Part shown: positions 48,990 to 62,500 of the stretch, in pieces
Numbering within the stretch: position 1 is the stretch's first letter
Layout: every line of letters starts with the position of its first letter
NCBI GenBank assembly: GCA_950295325.1
Contig: OX485803.1
Span: forward strand, 56,807,554-56,871,553
Origin: Polytrichum commune
Lineage: Eukaryota; Streptophyta; Polytrichopsida; Polytrichales; Polytrichaceae
Reading direction: 5' to 3'
Length of the DNA: 64,000 bases
The notes under the pieces: generated by a model
Seen by the model: only the letters and a program-made list of their open reading frames with translations
The model's database searches: none
What the model was told of the DNA's origin: nothing
Position numbers and translations under genes: made by a program

Positions 48990-51020
48990 TTCACAAATCG
49001 TGTAAATAACTCTAATCATCATAACTAACGAAATCTGAAGGTCAATTTGGCGATTTGAATGAAACAATCATCTACCATGACAGATTACCTTCGTAGTATC
49101 ACCTTGAACGGGATTTTGTCCATCCTGAGCTCATGGCATACAAATTGTTGTACCCAATTCGTTGATGTTCCTTGAAATTGATTTCCACTTTGCAAAAGTC
49201 TAGCACAGAAACAACTTCGATGAAGATGGAATGAGTGCACATTGCTCACCCATGTCTCCAACACACTGATTCAAGCTTGCTTATAGCATTCAAGTGTATA
49301 GTCGTGCATTCCAACATACATCACAATCTGAAGAACAAGAAGAATAGGAACATCGATGTAGTTACACTATAAAAGCAGCACAAGGTGAAGGCATGAATTC
49401 CTTGTGCAAGGGGGCAGTGACTCCGCATCATCAGACGATGAAGGGCTTTTGTGATGCTGCGTTTCTTGCTCCAGTGCACTCAGAGCAGCATTCATGATGG
49501 CAAGCAATGGCACCTGCTCCTTCCTGAATGCCATTGCTCCTACAATTGAGCAAACGTCAATGTCTGCAGCCATTCATTTCTGGAGAATCATGTAGGACTA
49601 GGACCTAAATCACCAAGTGTACAGAAGAGAGTTTGAAAGAAGGGCTCTATCACTATATTTGGTAATCGGATATTTTTTCATGATTTTGAGGTTATTTAAG
49701 GACATGGTTTTTAAATAAAGAACAAGAAAAAAATAAAAAACATATTCAATGTGACTTAATAAAGTGATTAGCATGGGCGGCACTAACCAATTTGGTACAA
49801 ATACATGTCATCACAATAAGAAATTAAACTCGATATTAAACGATTTGCATTTATTTTGAGACTTTCCAAAGTCTTTAATTAACGAATATAGTGATCTTTG
49901 TCAAACACAACCAGGAAATCAGAAGCTTCAACCATTTGTTGGATGCAATTGTTGAGGGACCTCCAACACTTGAATAATGCAAATTTTCAAATCAGTTAGG
50001 TATGTTACTAAGTTGCAATGCATGGGAAGGGCGGGGCTTTCTTTTTTCCCTCTGGCTAGAACTGTCATCCGGTCACAGACAAAAGCACCACTCCTTCATG
50101 TGTAAGAGATGGTCTCGGGGGGGGGGGGGGGGGGGGGGGTAGTCATTGGTTGGAGTAGCAATATACGTGCGAACAAATGATAGGGTATTTTAAAAACATG
50201 GGAGCTAAAAATTATAAATCGACTTAAGAGTAATATAGGGTATCAAAAATGGCATTGGACATCTTTAAAGTACTATAGGGTATGGAATAATAGGTACTTT
50301 GGAATTATAAGTAATGCAAGCCATTTTTCTATTAACCCAAAGTAGAAATTTACATAATGATAGCATGTGAAAAAAGAAGAGAATTGAAAGTAATACCCCC
50401 CTATAAAATAGTGGTTGTTCGCACCTATATCCTTAACTTTTTAACACGCTGCCCCCCCCGAGGAGATGGTCTATAGGTTGACGAAAGTGTACACTAATGA
50501 CACTTGCCATTAGTATGCTCAAGGATACCTTCCTCTTGCATAGTAAAATGTAAACACACAACACGCAATGCCATTAGTGTACTCAAAAACACAAGATTAT
50601 CATCTAATGTTATATCCGAATGTGCTACTCTAAATGTCATAATGTAGATATTTTTTCACCTAAATAAGTTACTTGTGCTGATAAATGAAATCATATTGGC
50701 AATTAGCAGGCATGACATTTTGAAACCTCTAGGCTGTAGTTTAGGCCCTTCGCAAATAGTATACATGACACTAAATACCATAAATGGTGTAGTTTATTAG
50801 TAATTTCCTTGTGGGACTTCTAAAATATCATTCAAGCACTTATTCTTTGTCCAATTTAAGATGTTTGCTTTGTAAAGGCAATATATGGAAGATTGCCCTG
50901 CCAACTATGCATTGGAAGGATGTGGTTGAGTTGCCCAGTTACTTTATTTTAACTTCAGCATATGAAAGACATATTTACCACTTGGAAGAAATTAGAAACG
51001 GAAGGGCTCAATCCTAATTG
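48990..51020 (-). repeat. Module D, old diverged copy (right arm)
   Basis: Alignable with 41,820-42,400 by order and words: TATTACCT / GATCACCTTGAA / CAAATTGTTGT / TTGATG / TTTCCCATTTTGCA-like, then GGAACATC(A/G)ATGT. On the minus strand 49,080-49,190 reads WVQQFVCHELRMDKIPFKVI, matching the (L/V)QQF...FKVI relic in the other copies. A 68-codon minus frame (49,367-49,573, starting MAADIDVCSIVG) has clean codons and no relative in the other copies. The LQC-type segment is near 50,900-50,950. The left arm lost about 1 kb of this module. Confidence 0.5.
50116..50462. mobile_element. MULE-like MITE, 347 bp, right arm only
   Basis: A long G run at one end faces a C run at the other. Matching subterminal words are ATATACGTGCGAACAA at the left and, reversed, ATATAGGTGCGAACAA at the right. 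GAGATGGTCT flanks both sides (50,106-50,115 and 50,463-50,472), a 10-bp duplication. The left arm at about 10,310 has the single uninterrupted copy. Duplications of 9-11 bp are typical of Mutator-like elements. Confidence 0.82.
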
Positions 51021-51389
51021 ACTCAAGGGTAGGAGGATTCCATTGCTTTGCACTCAAATTCCTCGTGCATATGTTGTTGAATCTACAAAACAAATCGCCG
51101 GTTACTTATTTTCAATGGGTGTTGGGCGAGAGAGGTTGTGACCAAGATTGGATCAATATATATATATATATAAATACATTGTAATTTGATTATCCAAATT
51201 AATAATGGCATCACAAAAGCCATGGACAATTATGCTTATTATCCCTATTAGTGCATGTTACTATTTGGAGCTACGCAGTGCTATAACTATTTATTGAGAG
51301 TGTAATATTTTACCAAGCAAAGTCGATTATGTTCTATAATGTTTGAACAACCTAATAAACTTTCATTAGTAAAAATTGAACTCCTGAGT

Positions 51390-51893
51390 AAGACATTATT
51401 CCACTGCATATCTCCGAATGGTAACATGCACTAATTGAGATAATTGACGAAGGAGGTTATTCGACTGCATAACTCTCAATGGTAGCATGCACAAATAATT
51501 GAGATAATCGATGTAGTACCTTAATCCACTGCATAACTCCCAATGGTAACATGCACTAATTGAGATAATCAATGTAGTACGTTATTCCACTACATAACTC
51601 CCAATGGTAACATGTACTAATTGAGATAATCAATGTAGTACGATATTCCACTCCATAACTCCCAATGGTAACATGCACTAATTGAGATAATCAATGTAGT
51701 ACGTTATTCCACTCCTTAACTCCCAATGGTAATATGCACTAATTAAGATAATCGATATAGTACACTATTCCACTGCATAACTCCCAATGGTAACATGCAC
51801 TAATTAAGATAATCGATATAGTACGTTATTCCACTGCATAACTCCCAATGGTAACATGCACTAATTGAGATAATCGATGTAGTATGAAAAATA
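51390..51893 (-). repeat. 60-bp tandem array, 8 units (right arm)
   Basis: Eight units around CATAACTCCCAATGGTAACA, mirror of the 5-unit array at 9,117. The outer units are the most diverged and the inner units are more alike, as expected from recent unit turnover inside the array. Confidence 0.9.
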
Positions 51894-51919
51894 CATTTTC
51901 AATCACATGTTGATGTTTG

Positions 51920-54900
51920 ATGGATATCATGAGATAGTCATATCAATTTGACAATACCCTTGAACTAGAAGCATTACAATGTTAAACTTATGATGATGAA
52001 GGTCAATTTTGTGAGTTTGATTTGACTCTCTTTAATTCCTTGCAACCACACTAAATTTCATATACAAAGACCCATAAGTGGAATGTAAGTGTGATTGGGG
52101 TGTGACTCGGACTCTTTCTACATGAAATATCTTTCAATTATAGTGAAGAAACTACGTCTAGGTCAGAGTCCTAAATAACAAGAATATGATAATTAGGTTG
52201 ACGTTATTATAATGTCACTATAGTGTTAGGATTACTAATATGTGTTGATTTTATAGTCACATTAGTTATCATGCCTTAATAACTAGGGTGGCTCACATTT
52301 AGTTTTACCACTTTATATGTGATTAGACTAAGGTATATGCATGTTATTTGGTTCGTTTTTTCATGTTTTCCAACTTCTACCAACTAGATTAACAACAAAA
52401 CTTGTGTTACATTAGCACATCTATAATGAAACTTCTATAAAAACTAGATGGAAAATCATATCTCCTCTAATTAGTTATGGCTATGGGGAGTGTATGTTTG
52501 TTGATTTCTTAACTTGATACATAGGTCCTTCCAATTATGTTCACTATTCAGCGTAGAGTAGTTATTAATATTTAAAGACGTAAGTCAATCTCTTTTAAAC
52601 ATGTATCTTTATGATGTTTGTTCATTGATCCTCACCGAACAACATTCCAATCAAATCTAGGGGTCCAATTAAGAAACTGAGCCACTTAAGACCATGTCAC
52701 GTTAATGAAAAGCTCCAACTATGGAGACAAATTGGTGCACCTTTTCATATCCGAATCAAATTTCAACATAATATTATTGTCCCATGATTCTAATCATGTA
52801 AGCCAACCACTTTGAAGACATCTCTCTCATGTTAATGAGCGCCAAAAATGTGCCAAAAGTCTACCGGTCGTGTTTCTTCCAGTAGGCTTGATCAATCAGG
52901 TTCTCATTTTCTACCCACCATATGAATGCAAATTTTGAGTGTATATGTTTTAGATGTACAATTTGACTTCGTAAGTGTAGTTGGATGAGATTCCACAAGA
53001 ATCAAAGTAGGTAATATGAACGTTGGAGGTGTGATGAAGGAAACATAAATATATGAGACTCCCGAATCTATGGCTCAACCCATTGTTGGTCTATGTCAAA
53101 CAATGCATAATTTGTCATCAATAATGATCTAAGTTATCAAAGGGCATTTGGTAAAGATTCCATTTAAATGTAGAGAGAGATGAGACGACGCCAATCTCTT
53201 GTGTTGTCATGAAAGAGGGACACTTTGTCTTTATCATAGCCGCGAGATCAAATCAATTTCTTTGTAAGTAATAACATAAGTTCTCTCAATTGTGTCAATA
53301 ATTAATTTTCTTTGAGTTTCATTTTCCTTGAAACTAGTCCAGTCTCATTCTAACACATGTTTGTTTTGTTGTTCATTGTTAACAACAAACCAGACAGAGA
53401 TGTTACCACTAAGTCTAAATAATAAGAGTGACCACGTAAAGCCTCATGCTCACCTTCTCCTCATCTGTTGAAAGCACGTAGGTAGTTACAAAGCCATCTA
53501 ACAGCATTGACCGCTTCAACTTTGCAACAAAAAATGAAACTAAAAGAATTTTAGCAGCAGTTGCATTTAGATAGGCTGGGCAGATTCTGAGTGTCCCTCT
53601 TGTTTTGAAGGGGTTCAATCCTCTTGTGGCCAGGGAGTCAAATCTGTTTGGCATGCAGCGAGAATCGTTTTCTTCTTCCAAAGCTTGGGATTGCTCACAC
53701 AAAGGGCACAACCTGCATGCATGCAAGGTTTTCGTTGCACAAAATGGCCGGATTCTAAGCTTTCAAATGGACAGTCGTGGCACACCACATCATTATCCTT
53801 TTCCGTCCACAGAAAGCATTCGTTGTCATATACACAACGTGCCTGACCAATCTCTCTTTCCAAGCTGCCAATGTTTAAATGTGGTGTATCTGGAAGCTTG
53901 AACTTGAAATTGCAGATGAAGATGCTCAGAAGGAGTGGCATGAAAGCCACCCAAGTTATTCTGTTCATTCAAATGGTTGTGGAGGCTGGTCTCTGAGATA
54001 CTTAAGCCTACTTTGGCCACATTGAACAAATCTGTTGGTTACAGTAGTGCTACCAAGCACAATATAAGGTATACGGCCCCATTGTGGACACTTCCAACTT
54101 ACTTGCAGTTTCAAATATCGCACTGGATTAGGAATGTAGTCTCATCAAGTTAGCAATCGTGAAGGACATAAATAGTTGATTAAAGATTCAAATTCGGAGT
54201 AGACATGCGAGGTATAGGAGGTCAAAGTGATTTCTATTTTCCTCCTTTAGTGATCAGAAGTTGTCTTCCTAAATGTGTTCACAATTGGATGTATATAATA
54301 ACTAAAAAACATTTGAGCCCATGGAATTTCGCACCAAATCCATATCATCAACAAAGAAATTTGAAAATAAGGTTGTATGTATGTTGGGGTTCTCACTCTT
54401 GGGTTCTTAACTCCCTTTTAACTTCATCGATAATTAGTTGACATACAATGTCTGGCATATCAAAGCATATGCCAAAGTCAAACTAAATCTTTGATTGAAT
54501 TTAGATATAATTAGATGTTGAAACTCACATATATAGTTGTGTTGGTTGCAGCATTGTTCCTGTCAACATGAACTTTTCAATGACGACATTGAAATGGATC
54601 TCCTAGGTGTGAGATGGCAGGGAAGACAGTGTCCTTGACAAGATCAAGGTTTTGGGGGGGGACCATGGACAGGTTTGTTGAAGCCAGAAATCAGCGCCCG
54701 TTTGTGATGAATATGGAAACACTCCTAAACCATTTCCCCCACCAAGCCTAGAACATCTCCGGTGTTGCAACGGACACCTGAAATGGAAATGGGCTGAAGA
54801 CTAATATTCTCCAAAGACCCACTGACGATTGCAGTAGATGTGAGTTTTATGGGATGGATGATGTGGAGGACAAGGAATCTGGCATCTGTGCAACCGAGGA

Positions 54901-56030
54901 ATGGAAATGCCAACGCGGAAGTGCAACAGAGGAGTTGCAGGCCCAAGCAAGAATCTGGAATGCGGGTGAAGAAGGCATTGCGAACGATGAAGACAGGCCT
55001 ACCTTCTCCACTGCATTCCTTTTTTTCCTTCCTGGATGCCCATGCTTTTACATACAAGGAAGGTGAACGTGTGGTGCACGAATCTCATAGCTGGGCTGAT
55101 GTAGTAAAAGGAAACTGATGTAGTCCCTAAGACCCGTAAATTCTAGGTCCCCACCCATTGTCCAAGTGAAAATTACACTAGCATCTTAACATGCTCTCCA
55201 CCCATCATGTGCAACAAACAACAAGAACTCTAGAAACGTATAGTTGCTAGACTTGGCACTAGAGGCCGGAACAACCAATTGGAAGCCTTGTTCCTTAGGA
55301 GGAAATGAATAACGCTATGTTTTAAATAAAATTTAGACTTAGTCACAAGTTCTAGACATAATGAAATTCTACATACACAGTTTTATCGGTGGACCTTATG
55401 ATGAAAATAATAGCAACTCTACCTAGATGTGGACTCCATCTCTTGTTGTAGCATACTTTAGTTGCATGCACGCTATGTTATTTGTGGAAAAATATGCATC
55501 TCTAGAGAATATTTCACCATATTTTTTCCCAAAGTATGAATAATTGGGAATTTCGTCATATTCTTCTACATAGATTGTTTTACAGTGTGCATATCTTAAT
55601 TGTGCAAAAAATACTTTCTTATGCATTATTTATTTTGGACAAGTCGTTTGTGCAAATTACTTCAATATATCAACATTGTTTTGCTTGATGTGATCGATTT
55701 GGTTCAAGACAGGGTTGCCTGGGGGGTGAACTGTACAGTGGAGTACTAACTTTGGATTTTGTGAAGGAAAAATCATAAAAATTTGAAAAACACATTGATC
55801 TACAAAGCCAAGCAATGTTGACCAAAAAAATTCAAGAAAAGTGTACATATTTTAGAAGACAATTCAAGTAGATATATTGAACATGTAATTATTTAAATTT
55901 TGTTTTAAAATGATAAAATTACATTAAATTGATTTTTTCTAGAAATTTTTGTAATGGTGCCCTCAAGTTTATAATGAATTCAAGGAATATGAGAAGAAAA
56001 TCCAACTTCAAAATGTTTAAGGTCATGAAA
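51920..56030 (-). repeat. Near-identical arm block, right copy
   Basis: Mirror of 4,963-9,073 with no difference found at the compared places. The flanks are clearly more diverged. Sequence alone does not show which arm was donor. Confidence 0.85.
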
Positions 56031-57109
56031 TCTACGTCCAAAACCAAATTTAGCCATTACCTTTTGAGCAATACTTTTAATAACAAGTTTTGAAGATCTC
56101 ATGTTCATATTTGAGTACCTAACACAACAATAGAGGGCACCATGAAAAAATAGGAAGGTTATTGTTAAAGGTGGGGTTTGTATTAGGTAGGGTGTTCGAA
56201 AAGACTGGCTACCCTCTTAGAATATGGGTCCAAAATTGTTGAGACAGGTGGTAAGTCGGAAGCAAGTTTATCGCACAAAATTGTAGGAAATATTTGCATA
56301 TCTTTCAGAACCAAAGGTTGAAGGTTTTGGTATTGGAGAACTCATCCTTAACACCAATCAAAAAAATTTAACACATCGACAAGCAAAAGGCCAAAATCAA
56401 CTACATATGTACATTTAAAATTAACATGTGATATTTTGAATTTGTGAGAATAGAATAGGCCCATCATCTGGGTGGAAAATGCAAGTTAGGATTTTAACCA
56501 TGAGTGAGAGTATGCATATATTTTGGATGAGTGTATACTATATTTGAGGCTATGATCATCCAAGAAAGAAATGCAAAATTAGGGTTCTAGCCATGAGTGG
56601 GTGCATAAGTACTTCTATATTTGAAGCAATGTGTAATCTTAACATATTTATGCATATTTTTCCCTCACAATTTGTTTTTGTGTATAGAGAATTGTATAAT
56701 TTTGCAGGTGATGCATGCACATTATTTTTCATCCTAATGAAGAGTGCACCCCAAGCAAGGTTGGACAAATTTACCTCAAGTTTTGCAACCCTATGTCGAT
56801 GTGTTAATAATGTAGGAACACAACCTCCGAGGGCACAATACTCTGTCGATCTTCCAAAGGATTTGGCCCCTTGATGTTTGGTGTTGGTTGATGGATGGTG
56901 TTGATGGAGTTGGAAGAGGGGTGGTTGTATGCTCATTGCTAATAGGCTTGCTCCTCTTAGCATAGATGAAGGCCACCTTGGAGGGAATTGTTTCATTTAC
57001 GCTACATTCACATAAAATTTAGGCTCATCAGCCTAGATATTAGACTTGCATACATGATGCCAATGATACCCATGTAAAATGAGATTTATGTCTTGACAAG
57101 AGTACCTAT

Positions 57110-57360
57110 TTTCCGCAAGGAACTAGGATTTAAGTATATGTGGATTTATGCATGAATTTAGGATAATTCCAACTATCATTATGACGCACACTAGATCGTA
57201 AAACCACACAAATATGGTGGTTGGTGAACATGAAATACAAACATTCAAAATTATGGTTGTTGTGTTGTTGCTTATGTTGTTGTCGTTTGATGTTTTTGTC
57301 TCTACAAGTGCACATCCCTTATTATTTTTGGACAAGTGATTTGTTCAAATATGCTTAAAT
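57110..57360 (-). repeat. Module C (right-arm copy)
   Basis: Mirror of 3,610-3,870 with a few substitutions. Confidence 0.75.
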
Positions 57361-58427
57361 CTGAGTTAAAGATGGTTGTCAAGCCTTTAGGTCTAACCTA
57401 AATATGACAAAGTTGTGCACTTGGGCTTCATGATGCGATGCTTCACACTAATTAACATTGGTAAATTCAAAGATAGCACCCTGGAGAACACAACACTCTT
57501 ATGGCCACTCCCATGTACTTGCTTCCTTCCATGTTGTCAATGTCCTACCAAATTGTGTCTAGACATACTATGTTCTTAGGAGCACCCCCCTTGGACAAAG
57601 CACCCTTCACCCTTCACCCTTCACCCCAAATTTAAAAATACAAATAATTAAATTCACATATTGTAATGATAGATTCCCCATGACTGTGACTTCACACAAA
57701 CTTGACAAATACACTACATTCAAACCACTATTATCCCAACAAGGTTGGGATATACTACCCCCCATAATCCTAAGAGTGAGAATAAGAAGACCATACACAA
57801 CCACACCATACAAAGCCTCAAAAACCCTAAAGTTGTCCCTCATATATAGCACTCATAAACTAATGGAATCCTTCTCTCAAACAATCATAAGATACTTAGC
57901 ACACATCATACTTAACAAACACAAACTTGAAAAGAAACAATCACCTAGTGCTAATGCACTAAAACCTCCCCCACCACTTGTACAATACTACCCCTCGGTC
58001 CACCTACAAGGGCCAAGGTTCCATGTACCAATCCTGGTCCGTTTTTTAAATGGGTGAGAAATGGGTGACATCATCCAAAAAATGGGTGATGTCACCCATT
58101 TTATGGAGGGGTACTTCTATGTGGGGTGCCGGTTTATTTCGATTTCCTACTTTCTAACTAAATTTGGTGAGTGATAAGACATGATACTTTATGAAGGTCA
58201 CCGGCAATCGAGGTCATCATCATTTAACTTTTCATATTTGATTTGCAAATCAATTCCACACATTTATTGAATGAATTCCAAATTATGTGTTGTTGATATG
58301 CGTAGGTTGGTACTACTGTCATCTATGGAAATATATATATAAGTTGAAATATACATTGTACATTGTTTATAAGTGATTTTTGATACATTTTTATATTAAA
58401 CCTGACACGTAACATGGCCCCAACTTA

Positions 58428-58883
58428 GGGCCCCTTCACACACAGATCAAGAGCTCTGATCATAAAAATCCAAGGGCCATACTTTGCAATTGATGGGCCT
58501 CCAACCTTAATGTAAAGTGAAAGTGGACCATGTTGAAACGGGACTACAACATGTTTTATAGAAAATACAAAATAGCAAGTGATTCAGGCTCCCATCTTAG
58601 TAATATGATATTTCTAGAAGCCAAAGACAATTTAACCGCTTGCCACATCCCCTAGTTTTGCGTTAGACTCACCTTTTTTTTCTTTTTTTTCTTTTTATCA
58701 TTGGGCCATGAAGGACGCCATATAGATTCCTCGTTCATTCAAATGTTTTTTGGTCACTCAAACCCTCAATGTCTTAACTTATATGAAGTTAATTTGGAAC
58801 GTCTCCGGGTTGTCAACCAATCACATGATTCACATATCACGGGTGAAAGTCCAAGGGCCTCAAGCTCTAGTGTAAAGTGGCCC
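58428..58883. mobile_element. Harbinger-type MITE, 456 bp (right arm)
   Basis: Mirror copy of 2,092-2,547, the same length, flanked by TTA on both sides on the plus strand. Confidence 0.8.
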
Positions 58884-59241
58884 TTATGCTACTTGAGTTA
58901 ACTCTTAACCGGCAACCCTAGTACGAAAGGACAACTGTAGGTACGAAAGGGCAACTGAGTAAGTAATAGTTGAAGTTATAGTTGGTGAGTTGTCCAAGGC
59001 CTGGAGGGAGCAGGTCTTGGCCGTGGTCTAAAGGGGCCCTTAGCTAACTTAGTCTGTAGGAGAGGAGGCAGCAGCAGCAGCAGGAGTGCAGGCGCTGGTT
59101 GGTAGGTCGCAGGGGAGCGTGACAGCAGAGCCTGGGAAGGAGGTCGGTAGCTGGATACTACTAGTAGGTCGCAAACTCATCCACTACAAATCCAGCTGCC
59201 ACCACCGAGGTTGTCATTGTGAGTTGTGCAGCTGCACTCTA

Positions 59242-59587
59242 GAGGCTTGTCATTCTTCTTCCTCTCTGGTGCCAAGTGGTGAGAGAGGCTTGCCATTCTT
59301 CTTCTTTTTTGGTGCCGAGTGGTGAGAGAGGCTTGTCATTTTTCTTCCTCTTTTGGTGCCGAGTGGTGAGAGAGCTTGCCATATTTCTTCCTTTTTGGTG
59401 CCGAGTGGTGAGAGAGGCTTGCCATTCTTCTTCCTTTTTGTTGCCGAGTTGTGAGAGAGGCTTGTCATTCTTCTTCCTTTTTGGTGCCGAGTGGTGAGAG
59501 AGGCTTGTCATTCTTCTTCCTTTTTGGTGCCGAGTGGTGAGAGAGGCTTGTCATTCTTCTTCCTTTTTGGTGCCGAGTGATGAGAGT
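59242..59587 (-). repeat. 43-bp minisatellite, 8 units (right arm)
   Basis: Mirror of the array at 1,431-1,735 with 8 units instead of 7. Flanking sequence on both sides pairs normally, so the difference is a unit gain or loss after the arms formed. Confidence 0.9.
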
Positions 59588-62500
59588 GCAGCGGCAGCTC
59601 ACTAGGGTTTTCTCATCTGATTCATGGGGACGCTATTGTGGTGTGCGGACGGGAGCGGAGGGAGAGTTCAGTTGACGAGTCCTGTGAGGCAATTGGAAGA
59701 GACACTTTCGAAGCAAGGATCGCTAGCCATTGTTGCTCTCAATCTCACATTCTCATTTTTAGATTGGAGCTCCCGATTCTAGTTGTGGGCAGGCGTATGT
59801 CGAAGTCTCACATGTCATGGAAAGGGCAATGGTTGCCAACTTGAAGCATGTCTGTGCTGAATTCCTCCAATATTGTTAGTGGAAGCACGGGCATATTTCT
59901 TGAAGTACATTTGTGTAGAAAATGGGTCACTCTTCCTCGTCTAGTACTACACCATCATAGCTAGGCTCTCCTAACTCAGTGCATTCCCCAGTCACACCTC
60001 ATGTCTAAGCATGCAACTCCTCTATTGTGTTTTCTCCTCGGCAATTCTTTCTTTAGTCGCATGGACATTGGATTCTATAGTAGGGAAAGGGAACCCACTC
60101 ACTTTAGAGTACTCATATTATGAAGGGTTTCGGGGATGACCTCAAGCGATGTGTTAAGATTGCTCTCGTCTCGCACAACGATTCCTGCGAGAAACAGTGC
60201 CATTGCTGAATCCTCTTTGTAGATCTTATCCATTGCAAGCTTAAATTAATTGCAAATGTAAGTGGGTTTCCGGGAATATTGAGAAGCCCATATCAAATTC
60301 ATGTGTTAATTGTAAGACGTGAGATATTGTTGGAATTGGGTGGCTAATGATCTGGCTTTTAGAATTGGTGAGAGAATGGTTGTAGTTGCCTTTCTTTGAT
60401 TTGTTTCCAAGTTGGTCCCAAGGGGTCAATTGTCACATTTTGGGTAGCTTGTGACTTGTCCCGTGCTCCCTCCATGCCTTGTCTGATCCTTCTCTTAGTT
60501 ATTCCACGAAGATGATCGGGACTTCATTATTCTCAAACATGTAGCCTTTTCCGCCATCGCACACCAAGGAGATTGATGTCAACAACAACATTGGTAAGTT
60601 CTTAATATCATTCTCCTATTTTGTCTATGAAAATTGTTTGTTGTTATATATATACTAGGTGCTTGATTAATCCCTATTTCCAAGATGTCAATGTGGTTGG
60701 CGAATCTAAAAGCTTGAAATTGAAATTGCAAACGAAGATGAACGCCGCCTAAATTATTTTGTTCATTCAAGTGGTTTTGGAGGCCAACCAGCCTCTGCGG
60801 TACTTAAGCTTGCTTTGGCCACTTTGAATCAAAAGCTTTAAGAATCAAAAGTCCAACTAAGGTATGTGGTCTTCTTATGGGCACTTCCCCCTCCACAAGT
60901 TGTTTTGAGCATTGGATTCGATAAGGGATGGTCTTATCAAGTTAGCAATTATGAACCACAAAGATAAGTCAATTCAAGTTTCAAAATTGGATTTAGAGTT
61001 GAGATGAAAAAGTTAGAGGAGATCAAAGTGTTCAAGGTTTCAAGTAGTCACAAGCGGCCGTCTTCATTGTGTTCAACATAGAATGATTAATAAATTTGTC
61101 AAGCCCATAGTCTAATCTCATGGTTACACATGTCTTTTGTTGTCTATTCTTAACTATAAACCTTGTCGTGTACCACTAAAAAACAAGTATCCTTTCATGA
61201 GGATTGACCCAAAATAAGATTCTCACATATCAAAATTCAAGGACACATGACAAACCAAAAACTAGGGTGCAACTATTTGTAGCATTTATAGGGGTCATTG
61301 TCTTAAGAACTTGATTCGGAGATATTATAAGCATTGATAGAGAGCTATTTTCATTTCATAAGCATTTTTAATACTTTGAAATTTATTATCTTTATAAATT
61401 TTTATAGAAGTGACATCCAACACCTAGGGGGTTTGGATGTGTGACCCATGTTATAGAAAGAAAAAAAAAATCTAATTTGTTTTAAAAATGTCATTTGAAA
61501 GTGGAATTTTTTTTATAATTAGACACAAATTCAAATCATTGCACTTTTTTTAGTGCCATCTTTCCAAGCACGTTTATTTCCATTCGAAGTATTAGAGGTG
61601 ATTTAAAATGAATTGTCCTAGAAGCACGCCTAACCACCTGGGCCATAGATTTCAAAGTGATTGAAATCAGGTTGTTGCACGTCACATTTAAATAGGTTAG
61701 ATAACTCCAAGAATGTTGGATTATGTCATGTTCCAATATCCTCCATCTATCCACTGAATTTATCTATGTGATGTTAGTCATGTGATAGATTTTCTAGGGT
61801 TCAATGTATATTTAATTAGTTCGATATCGTAATTTGGAAACGATGGACGATAAATTGTTGTTGACAGTTGACATGTATTACATTCTTGTTGTCACTACGT
61901 CTAGCATCAATCCCATAAAATTTGGCACCATATTCCTAGATTCAATAACCAAGATATTTGAAAACATATTTGTTTACATGTAGGGTTCATAATTTCATCA
62001 ATAGTTAGTTGACACACATTGTACAACTATTTTGAATATGCTAAGTTAAAGGTTTGGTTGGATCGAAATATGTTTTGATGTTGGAACTTACTCCAGATGC
62101 TTGTTGTATTAACAACTTCTCATTCATGTTATTGAAATTTATCTCCTAGGCGTCAGATGGCGTGTAGAAAGCGTGTTAGGTGACATCGAAGTTCTGTCAA
62201 ATCACTTTCATGTGATAACTTGGAGGGGGATTGGACAAAGCACGGAGGGATCGGGGACAAGTTTCAACAGAGGAGCCCGCGACTTTTTGTGATCAAGGAG
62301 GAAACAATCAAGGAAGGGGACTTTATTGAACCCTTCTTCCACTAAGCCTCAAAGCCAGAATATGAGCCACTCGAATCCAATGAAATCAGGTTTACAATCA
62401 ACACTTGTTAAACTTGGCACGGACTTCCCAGTTTCATGAAGACCCATTTGTAAGTGCAGTTAGTTTGAGCTCTGTGGGTGAAGTGGAGGGTAGGCAACAC

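Larger units (their letters stand above)
41657..61016 (-). repeat. Right arm of a giant inverted repeat
   Basis: Reverse complement of the left arm, about 19.4 kb as seen here. It carries the same ordered features in mirror order: module D, foldback MITE, exon-like unit, 60-bp array, near-identical block, Harbinger-type MITE and 43-bp minisatellite. It lacks the left-arm insertions at 10.4 and 19.26 kb and a 1.5-kb segment at 16.7-18.1 kb. It has its own insertions at 48,855 and 50,116 and about 1 kb of extra sequence at 49.0-50.0 kb. The inner edge is at about 41,657. Confidence 0.93.

Noticed and set aside
49367-49573. 68-codon minus frame starting MAADIDVCSIVG as a gene
   Set aside because: Clean frame, but short, within a decayed module, and without a relative in other copies; mentioned only inside the module D entry.
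51390-51893. CRISPR-like direct repeats
   Set aside because: Units are contiguous 60-bp tandem copies without unique spacers, in eukaryotic DNA.
1-61016. Chloroplast-style inverted repeat
   Set aside because: No rRNA, tRNA or plastid genes, arms are diverged, and the sequence is full of nuclear transposons.
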